Source of the DNA: Dermatemys mawii
Lineage: Eukaryota > Chordata > Testudines > Dermatemydidae
Assembly (NCBI GenBank): GCA_007922305.1
Contig: ML677334.1
Span: 60,924,858 to 60,988,857 of the forward strand
Direction of reading: 5' to 3'
DNA length: 64,000 nucleotides
Shown: one piece after another, positions 22,559 through 34,325 of the stretch
Position numbering within the stretch: position 1 is the first letter of the stretch
Layout: each line of letters begins with the position of its first letter
Notes under the pieces: model-generated
What the model was told of the DNA's origin: nothing
The model's input: only the letters and a program-made list of their open reading frames with translations
Database searches by the model: none
Translations under genes and position numbers: made by a program

Positions 22559-25389
22559 ATTAAATATTCTGTTATTTCTAAAAGTTTCTAAAGCAGCATA
22601 TTTCAATGGACATTAGCCTTTATTCAACCACAGATAGTTTCCAAATCATGTCTCCTTTTCTACCTGTCATCTCACTGCAATCAAATATATCCAGTTCGCA
22701 TTCAGCCCTTTAGAATTCAGGACACACTTTTCAGGCTTTCGTTTATAAACTGAAGTGGGGAGAGGAGAGCCAAAATATTAATAATGACTGTCATGTTTGT
22801 GTCCACTAGCTTTCACACAAAAAAACCTCTCTCTCTCTCTCAGTTGTACTGGATAAAGCAGGGATGTCACATTTAAAAATCTACTTTTGGGGATGTTATT
22901 GGAAGGACTAAAATCCCTGTTCTGAATCACTGGCCAAAGCTACCAGAAGTAAACACATCCTTAATGTAGACTAGTACATCTTCACTTAAAACTCTTTTCC
23001 CACATTCCCTTTCCCCACTTTCTTCCCCTCACCTCCCAGATTTCAACTTAGCCTAAGGCACTAAAATCAGTAAGCAGGGAGGTGGCAGGGCTCCTTAAAC
23101 ACATTGTATATGAGATTATGTGACTTTATCATCTCTGTGCCTCATTTACAGTGAGACTTCGCAGCTGCTTCACAACCATGTGATACATTGAGCTTTGTAT
23201 AATAGTTCACTTGAAGGTCTTTGCACAGTTCAGGCATGTCAGCTGAGTAACTTCAAGCAGTGCAGGGACTTGTAATTAGACTGGCCTGAGGCTGCTATCC
23301 TTTCTGAGGGGGCTTTGTTTCCTCCTGCTTATCCAATTGGAGTCCTGTTTCCAGAGAATCTCTGTCAGAATGCTCTAATAGAAGGTTGGTTAGTTGGTTG
23401 GTTGTGGGGCGGGGGGGACCAAAAGTATGTCAGGAACTGAAAACAGGTATGAGAACTCAAGCCTAGACAGAGGCCTCATTAGTCATTTTAACACACAGCA
23501 TGCAGCACCTTGCCTTTTTGACAGAGAGAGTAACAGGTAAATAAAGAGTCCCACTGTCTCAGTATGCTTTGCCTCAGAGTGGTTATATGCCAGTCTGTTT
23601 CCAAAGCAAATAATTCCACAGGACTGCCATTAATGATTTTCCTCACATCAAGTAAACACTTGATGCAAAATTCTTGGATAGGATGTCTGTACAGTATCTA
23701 TACCACTTTTCCTGAATTTCATAAAATCTAAGAACGGAACACTCAATATAAATGAATTAGGATTATTTACAACAGAGTTTTTCTACAGGAATAATTTCTT
23801 GTGAGGCTGCTGTTTTCATAGTCCTAGCTCTGTCAGAACTGCAGGTTTTCTAAATTAAAGAAAAAAAAATCTGTTCTGTGGATTATAAGTGAATGCAATT
23901 TTTCTGTTAAAAAGAGTCAGTATCTTTCATATTATCCACAATGCACTAATAATGAAAATTGGGAGAGAAAACTATCACTATTACTATTAAATAATAACAA
24001 TACGAATAGGTAACACAAATTTAGTCACTCTCATGCACAATAATTTTCCAACATACCTATTTAAAAATAGCATACAAACGCATTTTTGAAAGAGTGAAGG
24101 TTATGTTTGAACAGAGGAATAAACACATTAATTCTCAAAATAGTTATTTTAAATTACAGCATCACCTCCAAGCGATTTTGCAGCATGTCCACAAGTTCCA
24201 GCTAATTCCGACTGGACAATTTTTAAGGGATAGGATGAGGAAATTTGGAAGAATTACTGTGTGTCTAATATTCCTATATAACTTTTCCTGTTCTACCATT
24301 CACTGGAATGAAAAAAAATGGGAAATGGAGACTTTATACAGATACAGGTGAGCACAATCTCATCCATCATTGCTTTGCAAAACTACTTCAAGTATAAAAG
24401 AATCTTAAACTGCTAATCAGTCTGAAAAATTGCTAATGCGTCTCTTCCAGAGGCCAGATCACTTCTTTACCTCTTAAAAAGCTTACTTTTTTGGTGTTTG
24501 TCATAATTCTTTACAAGTGTAAGCTGGCACTCTGGCTTTGCCTGTCATTCTAGTGTCTGGGCTCTGTTATAAATGTAAATCAGTATGCAAGAGATGACAG
24601 GTTTTAATGTTGGGAAGCATGTTTACCTGTTATTGCACCATATGGACATGCTTCACTCAGGAAAAATATTTTCAGCACCCAGACTCACCACTAAATAAGA
24701 AAGCACTTTTATATACAGAGAGGGAGAGTAGCTGCACTGTTTTTGGCTAATCTTCAACATACTGAATAGACCTCGTTTCCTTCCATCACATACAAATCTC
24801 CTAGACTTTGGGCCTAGTTGTACGATGCCACTGACTTCCACGGGGTTATTTATGTAAGTGCTGTTACCAACACTGAGTGAGGGTTGCACAATCAGGTTGG
24901 TAGGATGGTCACATTTTAAATAGATCTAAGGGATAAACTGTAGCTTTTAAGTAGGCTTAAAAGGATTCATTTTTTATCAGTAAATATCAGGGAACTTTGA
25001 TTTCACCATACACACGTAAACCGATGAAAACATATTTCCACTGATAACAATCAAAATGTATAGATGGGCCTGGTAAGAAGAATGCTGCCTGAGAACTTAT
25101 TGGAGTTTAATTTAAGGCTAAGAATAATCAAAACAGACAGTGACTCAGAGAGGCATAATCTTTTTCTCTGCTGCTCCTTCCACACACAGGAAGAGTGCAG
25201 ATTTTTTTTCTTTCCAGTAGGATGGAAGAGATTGCACCCCACACCATGGACTACTGCAGAGGCAGGATAGGGGAATGGCTCGTCTGTGCCACTGCACATC
25301 TTCCCTACCCTCTTTTCAGTATCTTGATTCCCAGGAAAAAAGCATGAGTGAGCAGCACTAATACTGCTGGTCAGCAGAGTCTGAGCACC
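22559..25389. other. Intergenic, mostly unique
   Basis: AT-rich; a fold-back scrap lies at about 24800-24895 (GGGCCTAGTTGTACGATGCC). No gene seen. Confidence 0.5.
22827..22841 (+). repeat. (CT)n microsatellite
   Basis: About seven CT units. Confidence 0.8.
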
Positions 25390-25502
25390 TCAGACACCTA
25401 GAGCCTCAGATGCCTAGAGCCTGATTTTCAGCGGTATCAAACACCCATTGCTCCCATCCACTTCATTGGTAATTGTAGGTGCTCAACACCTTCAAAAGTC
25501 AG
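25390..25502. repeat. Fold-back repeat (CCTGATTTTCAGCGG type)
   Basis: GCCTGATTTTCAGCGGTATC pairs imperfectly with TGCTCAACACCTTCAAAAGTC around a CCCATCCACTTCATTGG centre. Same group as 18880-19055. Confidence 0.55.
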
Positions 25503-25640
25503 TCTCCTTATGTCTCAAGTTAAGCATGAGACCCCTCCATTGGTATACTGTAAATGTTCATATGACATTTCCTATCCAATTTTACAGCCCAAAGAAGTTT
25601 GGATACAGAGTGGGGTTTTTTGGGAGGGGACACTTATCAG

Positions 25641-25929
25641 CAGTGTAGGCATCAGTTGTTTTGCCGCCCTAGGTGGTGAAGCAAAAAAACCCCAAAACTC
25701 ATAGACCTGCCACCAAATTGCTGCCAGCAGTTCAAAGCTGTGAAGCAGCCATGGCCACCGAAATGCTGCTGAAAGCCGCAGAGTGCTGCCCCAATTATGG
25801 ATGGTACGCTGCCCCCTAATGTTCACCACTGGTGCCCGCCCTCAGAGGAGCTGCCGCTGAAATGCCACTGAGGGCAGATAAAAGCCACCCCGCAACCGCC
25901 TCGGTTGCCTAGTGCTTGTGCCGGCCCTG
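25641..25929. mobile_element. Non-autonomous hAT element with exact 8-bp duplication
   Basis: The element runs from CAGTGTAGGCATCAG to GTGCCGGCCCTG and is flanked by CTTATCAG at 25633-25640 and 25930-25937. Inner phrases such as GCCGCCCTAGG and CGCCTCGGTTGCCTAG match a repeat type I associate with turtle genomes. Confidence 0.85.
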
Positions 25930-25937
25930 CTTATCAG

Positions 25938-28900
25938 AACTAAACCTCAAAATATTTTAAGGGTTATGACCACCCCACCATTGCTAACAGCACATGACAC
26001 TATCTTTGAGGACATTGGACTGGCCCATATATATGCAGATCTGTGTGGGTTTGAGAGTAGGAAAGCCTAATTTAGAGGGAGATCTATTTATTGTGTCTGT
26101 CTATCCTTCTAGGTTCTTAGGTATGGCTTTTAGCTTCATGATTTGAGCTCTTTATAGTATTTTGAAAACTGTGCCTCTGTTTATAAACTTGAGTGTCCTG
26201 GATCTTAGCTCATTGTGTTGTCACCTGGCCAACTTTGCTTTCATGGATAATATTTTATGAAGTTCTACATTTGGGTTATTTAATTGTTTCATATTTTCAT
26301 TGCTCCTTGAAATGAATGTTCCAGCAAAATGATGACAGAAGAGAAACCTGTAAGTTTCCAGACACAATGCTTACAAATCTGGCATCCAATTCACTGTATT
26401 TTAACGCTGACAGTAGCTTTGAGCATTGGTCCAATTGATGTCAAAGGCAAAACTCCCACTGATTTCAGCAGAAGCAGGACTGAGCCCATAATGCCTCACC
26501 TTTACTTTTAAATGGGGTTCAAGTAAGCTCTACAACACTGAATAATTTAATGTTACATTTCATATGGCCCAAATTTATCTCATCATCTCAATATTTTAAG
26601 TTTACATGACTTCCTTTTTCCTCCCATCAACAAAGAATTATGCTGAATTACAGCTTGTTGCTAAAGACAAGTTGTGTATTTGAGGTATATTTTTCATGTG
26701 GTGTGTTGGCCAAGTGGATGAGGTATTAATATAAGGAACTATAAACAAAACTTGGTTTTCTAAACTGCGATAGAGTGATGGGCTTAATTTGTTTCTATAC
26801 ACTGCAATCTTGAAAACTAAACTGAAGCATACAAATTAAACAGGAGATGTAAATATTGGCCAGATGTTCCCTGGTGCCTGATCCTTTTTTGTTTCTTTAA
26901 TTCCATTAAATGGGTACATTTTGCATTCAGCATAACACACTCTGTTTTGTTTTTTGGTCTGGGCCTAATGGCTTCCTAGCATATGGTTGTGATATGATCC
27001 AATCATGTAAGCGTCATGAAATGCTGTTCAGCTTTGCTGGAGCACGAGTGTCAAACTACTTAGGTTAGGTTCGATCATTTGTCCAACTGTCTTAATGTAG
27101 GCAGTGAACACTTTAGGAAATGCCAACGGAGGCTGAGGGTTTAGTAAGCCAAGCAAAACAGAGCACTGCCCAGAGGCTGGAACATTATAAAGTTCCTTAA
27201 GAGTTCTGTCAAAGGGAAATATAATCATTATGTTTTCTATAGAAGTTGCAATCATTCTGTGGTGCCATCAGTAGGATGGTAGCCTTGATTAGGATGGATA
27301 AGAAAATAGAGGCACTTGACTAGAGTTTTAGGTGCTGATTTGAGTTAACTATAATTTGGTGAGTTGGATGGGAGGAATGGCTTCTGTCCTGCCCGTCAGA
27401 TTTAATTCCACCAGATTACAGCAGAACCACATAATGTAGGGTTTAGCAGCCATACAAGGAAGATTTTCAATATGAGTTAAATGACAATCGCCTATTATAA
27501 AGTTTTGACACAACTGGGAAAAACAGACTGACACTGTTTTTCTTTCTGCTGCCTCAGTAGTCCCAGTCGTGTAGGTTGGCACCTTTTTTCCACTAGAAAT
27601 CCCAGATCTGTGAGACATCAAACACTATGCAGATTGCTCAGCACCCTCAACTCTCATTTAAATCAATAGGAGTTGAGGTCCACACTTCTCAGGATTGGGC
27701 CCTACATTTGTAGGTGATCTTACTGTAGCTGAAATGGCCAGTTATGGTCTTTGAGGGTTTACTGCAACAATATTTACAGTAAGTCTGATTTACTACTTCC
27801 AGAGCAGGGGCCCTATCAATCTTCATCTGTCTGACAACTTGCTTAAGATCCGCCTGCTCCTGCACTGAATTCTCATCACTTAGGTAATCTAAGAATAGAC
27901 TGGAGAAAGCACTGGGGAATATTCTGCAGAGGGCAAATTTGCTCTGTTAGGGAGATGGACAAGATGACTTTCAAATATTTATTTATTTTGTTATCATGGT
28001 AGGAAAAAGTGTGACCACAGTGTGACCATCTCTAGGATTACCACGGGACAGAATGGATTAAAATGAAATGGCAACTCCAGTTTGAATTTGCCATTGCAGT
28101 CAAGATATTGCATTAAAAAATTAATTTGAAATGTCAGAGTAAGGCTATTATTTTTGCTACATTACTAGTGAATTAATAAGAGGTTCATTTCACAGTACAG
28201 ATTGCTCCTGCACAGCAAGATCAGAAATAGTTTGTCCTTCTAATTTATAATTTGTTTGAAATTGAATTAAATTCACTAATTTTTCCAGTGCTTCCAAATC
28301 ATACTTGCAAAAACTAATTAAAATGTTTCATGTTTTTGACAGATATCATGTACGAATTGCCCTTTGATGACATTGTCTTCATCCATCTTTTCTGCCATAT
28401 GAAGTGTTCAATCCTGTAAGGTTATAAACAAAGGGAGATGAGGGCATTTAGACTCACAGAAAGTGTTCCTTAAATTTAGTGTAATTTACACTTTTAATTT
28501 AGTGTAATTCTTCATGGTCTGGAAAGGCCAAAAGAGATTATGCTGTGTACCTGACAGTGAAAGCCTTTATCCATTGAAACAAGTGCAGTAGAGTGGATGG
28601 CTCAAAATTTCAAAGACCTTCCAATTTGGCTGCAGTTATTCAGCCCTTTTTACAGAAGTTAAAATAAGCAGAGCAGGCCTCCTGAACTTTAATGTTTGTA
28701 GGCTTTCAGCCTGAAGTAAAAGGCCATTGGTACATTTGTACCTTGACTGCTCATAGTAAAGCAGGTGTAGAATTCATTCCAGATTATATGAACTGACATT
28801 TCCAAATGATCCCAAACATGTAAAACACTTTTACAGAATCACCAAGCTGTGTACATGCCATGACTAAGTGCACAATCTTACCAGAGGTTTTCTTCCCTCA

Positions 28901-29791
28901 CTCTTCCCTGCCCCTTTTTGTTATTTTTCTTTTATGTCATGTCTAAGATTAAATTGTAGGCTCTTTGAGGCTGGGACCAGTTCAGTGAAGTGTCTAGTGC
29001 ATGTCTGAATGCTATTAAATAATAGTCCACAGTGGACGATGCGTTAGGTCTGGGTAGAAGTTCTCATATTTTCGGACAGCTCTAAAGAACAGTATTTAAT
29101 TCATTTTCAGTCACAACACTGGTGCGTACAGAGTGCTCTTCTATACAACCCTTTGAAAAATTCATCCTATGGCAATGGAATTCCATACAACACAAGAAAT
29201 AGCCTCTGGCCAAAGAGCATTTTCCCTGGGATTGCTAAAAATCTTGCATTTGGTAGGAAATATCTTATTCAGATTGCACCAAATATAACTAATTTATTCT
29301 GCATGGTTTGTATTTTTTATATAATCGAGCCAAATTGTTCCAGTTCCAATGTGTCCCAGTTAACCGAAATCCACTGTATTTGTTAAATATTTTAACAGTG
29401 GTGTATCATCCATGCAGAAATGTTTTAAGAATCAAGATTAAAACATGGTAAGAATGTCCTGTTAAAAGCATCTCTGTACTAGTCTTGTTTCTGTAATGAT
29501 AGCTTCTAGAATTATAGCACTTCTACTATCACAGGGCCTGTAATCAAAACAATTCTTCAGTACTATTCCACATAAGTGCTTGGTATAGAATTGCTACCAA
29601 AACAATGTGATAACAAACCATCTTTTATTACAGACCTGCTTTCATGTAAAGACATTTACAACTAAGTGGTAAATCAGCAGGAGGAAAAATAAAATATAAT
29701 ATAATAAAAACGCCTGGGAAATGAGGGCCTAACAAGAGAAATTGCACAACTGCAAGAGGATGATGTATGTTTCCCATGTTTATGGCACATA
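25938..29791. other. Intergenic, mostly unique
   Basis: Fold-back scraps near 26425-26500 and 27635-27703, and a 14-bp direct repeat AATTTAGTGTAATT at 28473 and 28496. Otherwise unrecognised AT-rich DNA. Confidence 0.5.
28935..29032 (+). repeat. Old interspersed repeat (ATTGTAGGCTCTTTGAGG type)
   Basis: TTAAATTGTAGGCTCTTTGA, then GGCTGGGACCAGT and a short AAATAATA tail, match a widespread amniote SINE/LINE 3' relic. Inverted pieces of the same type are at 768-812 and 4352-4434. Confidence 0.5.
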
Positions 29792-29794
29792 TAA

Positions 29795-29921
29795 CACTGG
29801 TCTACAATTTTTTAGAAGTCGTCTGCTTCAGAGATAAAATGTGATATTTATTATGTATTTTGATGTGCTGAATTCAAATATGACAATTAAAACAACTGAT
29901 TGGCTACTGTTTCTAAGATAT
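29795..29921 (+). repeat. Left terminal inverted repeat of the CMC-like transposon
   Basis: It begins CACTGGTCTACA and ends CTAAGATAT. It pairs imperfectly with 32338-32222 on the other strand: 11 of the first 12 bases match, and the inner block TGATTGGCT is exact. The long length and moderate divergence are as expected for an element with extended terminal repeats. Confidence 0.75.
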
Positions 29922-30154
29922 TTAAGTTTTTCCATTTTATGTCTATGTATGTTGTGTAGATAGTAGAGTTTTAATCATAAATTGTAAACCTAGGTCTTTT
30001 CATGTGTTTATGGTTGCTTTACATGATAATATTTCACCTGTCCTGTTTATGTAACACTTTAAAAATCAGCAAAAGGGTTATATATATAAAATGTATTATG
30101 AAACAAAAGGCAAAAAACTATTATGTACGTAGTTTAGTCCTATTCAGTGTCTAC

Positions 30155-31828
30155 TCAGCACTTCTTGGCTTGTCTCTTGTATTCATTAAATGGAGCATCT
30201 CTTGTCACTGTCAAGCAATAGTCTGCAAGCATTGATGGGCTCCATTTGCCCTGATAGTGTTTCTCCATTGCTGCAATGTCCTGGTGAAATCGCTCGCCGT
30301 GCTCGTCGCTCACTGCTCCACAGTTCGGTGGAAAAAAATCTAGATGAGAGTGCAAAAAATGTATCTTTAGTGGCATGTTGCAACCAAGGCTTTTGTATGC
30401 CTTGAGGAGGTTTTCCACCAACACTCTGTAGTTGTCTGCCTTGTTGTTTCCGAGAAAATGTATTGCCACTGACAGGAAGGATTTCCATGCCGTCTTTTCC
30501 TTGCCACGCAGTGCGTGGTCAAATGCATCATCTCGAAGAAGTTCACGAATCTGAGGACCAACAAAGACACCTTCCTTTGTCTTAGCTTCACTTAACCTTG
30601 GAAATTTTCCACAGAGGTGCTTGAAAGCTGCTTGTGTTTTGTCAATGGCCTTGACAAAGTTCTTCGTCAGACCCAGCTTGATGTGTAAGGGTGGTAACAA
30701 AATCTTCCTTGATTCAACAAGTGGTGGATGCTGAACACTTTTCCTCCCAGGCTCCAATGACTGTTGGAGTGGCCAATCTTTCTTGACGTAGTGGGAATCT
30801 CTTGCACGACTATCCCATTCGCAGAGAAAACAGCAGTACTTTGTGTATCCAGTCTGCAGACCAAGCAAGAGAGCAACAACCTTCAAATCGCCACAAAGCT
30901 GCCACTGATGTTGGTCATAGTTTATGCACCTCAAAAGTTGTTTCATGTTGTCATAGGTTTCCTTCATACGGACTGCATGACCAACTGGAGTTGATGGCAA
31001 AACATTGCCATTATGCAGCAAAACAGCTTTAAGACTCGTCTTCGATGAATCAGTGAAGAGTCTCTACTCATCTGGATCGTGAACGATGCTGAGGGCTGCC
31101 ATCACACCATCGATGTTGTTGCAGGCTACAAGATCACCTTCCATGAAGAAGAATGGGACAAGATCCTTCTGACGGTCACGGAACATGGAAGCCCTAACAT
31201 CACCTGCCAAGAGATTCCACTGCTGTAGTCTGAAGCCCAACAGCTCTGCCTTACTCTTGGGTAGTTCCAAATCCCTGACAAGGTCATTCAGTTCAGCTTG
31301 TGTTATGAGGTGTGGTTCAGAGGAGGAGGGTGGGAGAAAATGTGGGTCCTGTGACATTGATGGTTCAAGACCAGAAGTTTCATCCTCTTCCTCGTCTGAC
31401 TCTAGTGAGAATGATTCTGGTGCATCAGGAACCGGCAGTCCTTCTCCGTGGGGTATTGGGCGTATAGCTGATGGAATGTTTGGATAATGCACAGTCCACT
31501 TTTTCTTCTTTGACACACCTTTCCCAACTGGAGACACCAAGCAGAAGTAACAATTGCTGGTATGATCTGTTGGCTCTCTCCAAATCATTGGCACTGCAAA
31601 AGGCATAGTTTTCCTTTTCCTGTTCAACCACTGGCGAAGATTTGTTGCACAAGTGTTGCAGCATATGTGTGGGGCCCACCTCTTGTCCTGATCTCCAATT
31701 CTGCAGCCAAAATAAAGGTGATAGGCTTTCTTAACCATAGTGGTTGTACTGTGCTTTTGTGATGCAAAAGTCACTTCACCACAAACATAGCAGAAGTTAT
31801 CTGCACTGTTCACACAAGTACGAGGCAT
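30155..31828 (-). pseudogene. Putative transposase, one frame broken by a single TAG
   Basis: A single frame of 558 codons runs from ATG (31828) to TAG (30155), interrupted only by TAG at 31066-31064 (codon 255); there is no frameshift. The N-terminal third has three CxxC pairs (C13/C16, C57/C60, C93/C96), suggesting a ZAD-like zinc-binding DNA-recognition module, followed by an acidic Ser/Glu linker (about 140-152). After the stop come FTDSS (D260), CGDLKVV (D314), a second zinc-type CCFLCEWD (C333/C336) and DEHGERFHQD (E512). D260, D314 and E512 are plausible DDE catalytic residues of an RNase H-fold transposase; this is inference. Related frames occur, to my recollection, in arthropods, cnidarians and other turtles, with Trp at the TAG position. 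It could be a recently dead transposase or a source of two partial proteins. Confidence 0.78.
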
Positions 31829-31965
31829 CTCTGCTCACTTTGGCTAAACAGAAATGTGTCCCTTTGCAAAATCAAACACTGACAAATAAGAGAGCACGAC
31901 ACTGTATGGTTTCTAGAGGTGATATAAGGCAATTTGTTCAGCAGAGTGATGTAAGCTTCGTTAGG

Positions 31966-32047
31966 ATTGCATCATCCATGACTTCTAGGAATAACATGAT
32001 GCAATTCATATCATGTATGGCCCAATACCAGCTTCAGATTGCATCAT
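31966..32047. repeat. Three subterminal copies of ATTGCATCAT
   Basis: ATTGCATCAT occurs exactly at 31966-31975 and 32038-32047 and inverted at 31996-32005, between the right terminal repeat and the transposase start. Subterminal direct and inverted motifs are known transposase-binding sites in CACTA-type elements. Binding here is inference. Confidence 0.55.
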
Positions 32048-32221
32048 TTATTGTTTTGCCTAAAAAGCAAGTACTGTCCAAACCCAGTCATAGATTTATT
32101 CATAGATCCAGTCAAAGATGTATTTTAGTCATTTCTGGTTTAAATTGAGATCCCTTCCCTTTATAACTCACTTATCCTCCGCCATTCCCATGTCAAGGGT
32201 CGTATATACTGACCCAATAGC

Positions 32222-32338
32222 ATATCTTGAAAACTAGAGCCAATCAACAATTGTAAGCATCATTTTCATTCTCAGTGACCCAGAATTAGTAAAGTTTGAC
32301 TACATTTATTTCAGAAGCATTTTGGCTGTAGAGCAGTG
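32222..32338 (-). repeat. Right terminal inverted repeat of the CMC-like transposon
   Basis: Read on the minus strand it begins CACTGCTCTACA, passes GCTTCTGAAATAAATGT and ends TTTTCAAGATAT, mirroring the left end. The transposase start codon lies about 390 bp inside. Confidence 0.75.
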
Positions 32339-32341
32339 TAA

Positions 32342-33274
32342 TTTCTATGCATCTCACATGGACAGACTTTGTTTTGCGAGTTGGATGCTCAACTCCAGTG
32401 AAGTGTTTGTAGAGTAGAATTGCTTACTTAGTTCTCAGGGATGCAATGAGGATGACTTGTTAATGTTTGTACAGTACTCTGAGGCTGTAAAGCTCAATGG
32501 GAGAAATTCACCCATATACAGAAGGTTAGCTGCACTTAAGCCCTGCACTGAGACTGCACAAGATGACGTGAGAGAGTGATTAGGGACAACCCCAGCAGCA
32601 GCCTTCTGCATGAAGTGAAAGGGATTTTGGGTGAACACTGCACAGACTGGCTGTGGACAGAGTGTTGAGGTAGAAAGCCAGGAGAGGATTTATGGGATAT
32701 TAGTTTGCTTAGATCCACTAGCCTCAACACACAGGGAAAACTGCATGATCTAGCTGAATGTGTTACTCCAACCCATATGCTGGGCCATTTGGACGCAGCA
32801 CTGAAGACCAGTGCCATGACCCCAATATGGGGGCTAGATTTTTACTCTCCAACCTCCTCTTTTCCTATATCATGCTTTGTTACACAGGTTTCTTGTAGCT
32901 GAACTGCACATCACTCTATAGGAATATCTATATTTATTATTACATGGAAATCAATACAAGAGATCACCTTCATTAGACATTATATGTGTATGTGATGTCA
33001 TAAAGACAGATAGAAGATTTGACCTTTCTATAATTTTGTAAGTAATATAATTTACATTTGAATTTAGAGGAAAAATCTCATTTCAGGAATATGTGAGCAT
33101 AAGAACCTTACATATAGTTATGACTGGTTTCTTTTATGATTGAATATTTTTGAGAAGTGTCTGATTTGACTTTTGGCTCTAATTATATTTTATGCAGATT
33201 AGCATTTTTGTATTTAAACTTGTTTTGGCATTTCTTTCCCTTGATCAAATATAAAATTAGTAATATTCATTTCA
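32342..33274. other. Intergenic, no gene seen
   Basis: No recognisable element between the transposon and the first SINE. Confidence 0.5.
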
Positions 33275-33455
33275 TCAGTAGGTCTCAAAGTGTTTTACAA
33301 AGGAAGTGAGTATCAGTATCCCCATTTTGCAGATGTGGAAAATAAGGCACAGAGATATGAAGTGACTTGCCCAAGGTCATGTGGAAGACAGTGGCAGAGA
33401 TGGAGCTTGATGCCAGGTGTCCTGAGTCCCAGTCCAGAGCATGGTTCTGTTGAAA
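33275..33455 (-). mobile_element. MIR-like SINE, minus strand
   Basis: Inverted SINE core with CCCCATTTTGCAGATGTGG, AAGTGACTTGCCCAAGGTCA and GATGCCAGGTGTCCTGAGTC. The distal end is lost. Confidence 0.75.
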
Positions 33456-34087
33456 TGCTGTAGGTTTTGTTAGACAACGGACATGGATATCATCATTCTA
33501 TAACCTGAATACAACTTAATACAAATAAAAACATTGAGAAAAAAATCCAGAAGTGTACATTATGTTTTTTCTTCCAGCTCTTTACTGTTAGTTACAGTCT
33601 AAAAGAGGGAAGCAGACAAAAAAGTGGGGATAGGAATATAACATAGATGCAGATTACTATGGAGAGAAATTGGCAAAAAGCTTTGTTAGTTTTATGTACT
33701 GTTGGTGGCCTTTTTTAATTTATTTTTAACCATGTGATTATCCATTTTCTTATACACTTTGCCATGCACTAAACTCTGCTCTTACAAGTTTGAAAAACTA
33801 GCGGACCTGAAGGGAATGTGGAAAATTAATCATAACTAGTGAACTAAAAACTGATTGTGGTGATACATTGCAATGCAATAGAACATTGTTTTCTGTAACA
33901 TCTTTCATCCAAATCACTTTAAAGAGCCAGAAGCTACAAGTGCAGATTAATGTTTTGCTGATTGCTGTCATACAAATTGTCCCATTGAGGTCAGTATAAA
34001 AATCCAAGGTGTCATGTTAACTTTTGAGATTTATGTAGTGTGTACTGAGTTATTGAAGGCAGTGGCTTGTACTTTTGATAATGATAA

Positions 34088-34325
34088 TATTTTGCAATTC
34101 CTTAGTGTCTTCCGTCTGGGGGTCACTGAGTCCTTTACAAATATTCATGACTTAAGGCTAATAGCGCCCCGGGGAGAGGGTAAATGCTGCCATCATTTTA
34201 TAGTGGGGGGAATTGAGACTGAGAAAGCTTAAGCAACTTGCTCAAGGTCACAGAGATATGCTATAGCAGAGCCACAAACAGAACCCAGAGCTCCCAGTTT
34301 CCACTCTCCTGCTTAACCACAACTC
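34088..34325 (-). mobile_element. MIR-like SINE, minus strand
   Basis: CATCATTTTATAGTGGGG, AGCAACTTGCTCAAGGTCAC and CCAGAGCTCCCAGTTTCC follow the inverted SINE order. It lies only 0.6 kb from the copy at 33275 and is an independent insertion. Confidence 0.7.

Larger units (their letters stand above)
29795..32338 (-). mobile_element. Near-intact DNA transposon with CACTG ends (CMC-like)
   Basis: The element is 2,544 bp, bounded by degenerate terminal inverted repeats that both start CACTG(G/C)TCTACA and share an inner block ending TGATTGGCT...AAGATAT. TAA lies directly outside both ends (29792-29794 and 32339-32341), consistent with a 3-bp target duplication. The single gene runs on the minus strand (31828-30155). 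CACTG ends with a 2-4 bp duplication are the hallmark of the CACTA/Mirage/Chapaev group. The assignment to that group is my inference from the ends, because the protein is not one I can place firmly. The body shows no internal insertion, so it may be one of the younger DNA transposons in the window. Confidence 0.8.

Noticed and set aside
30190..31487. Several open frames opposite to or shifted from the transposase
   Set aside because: Shadows of the 31828-30155 frame; none carries its own motif.
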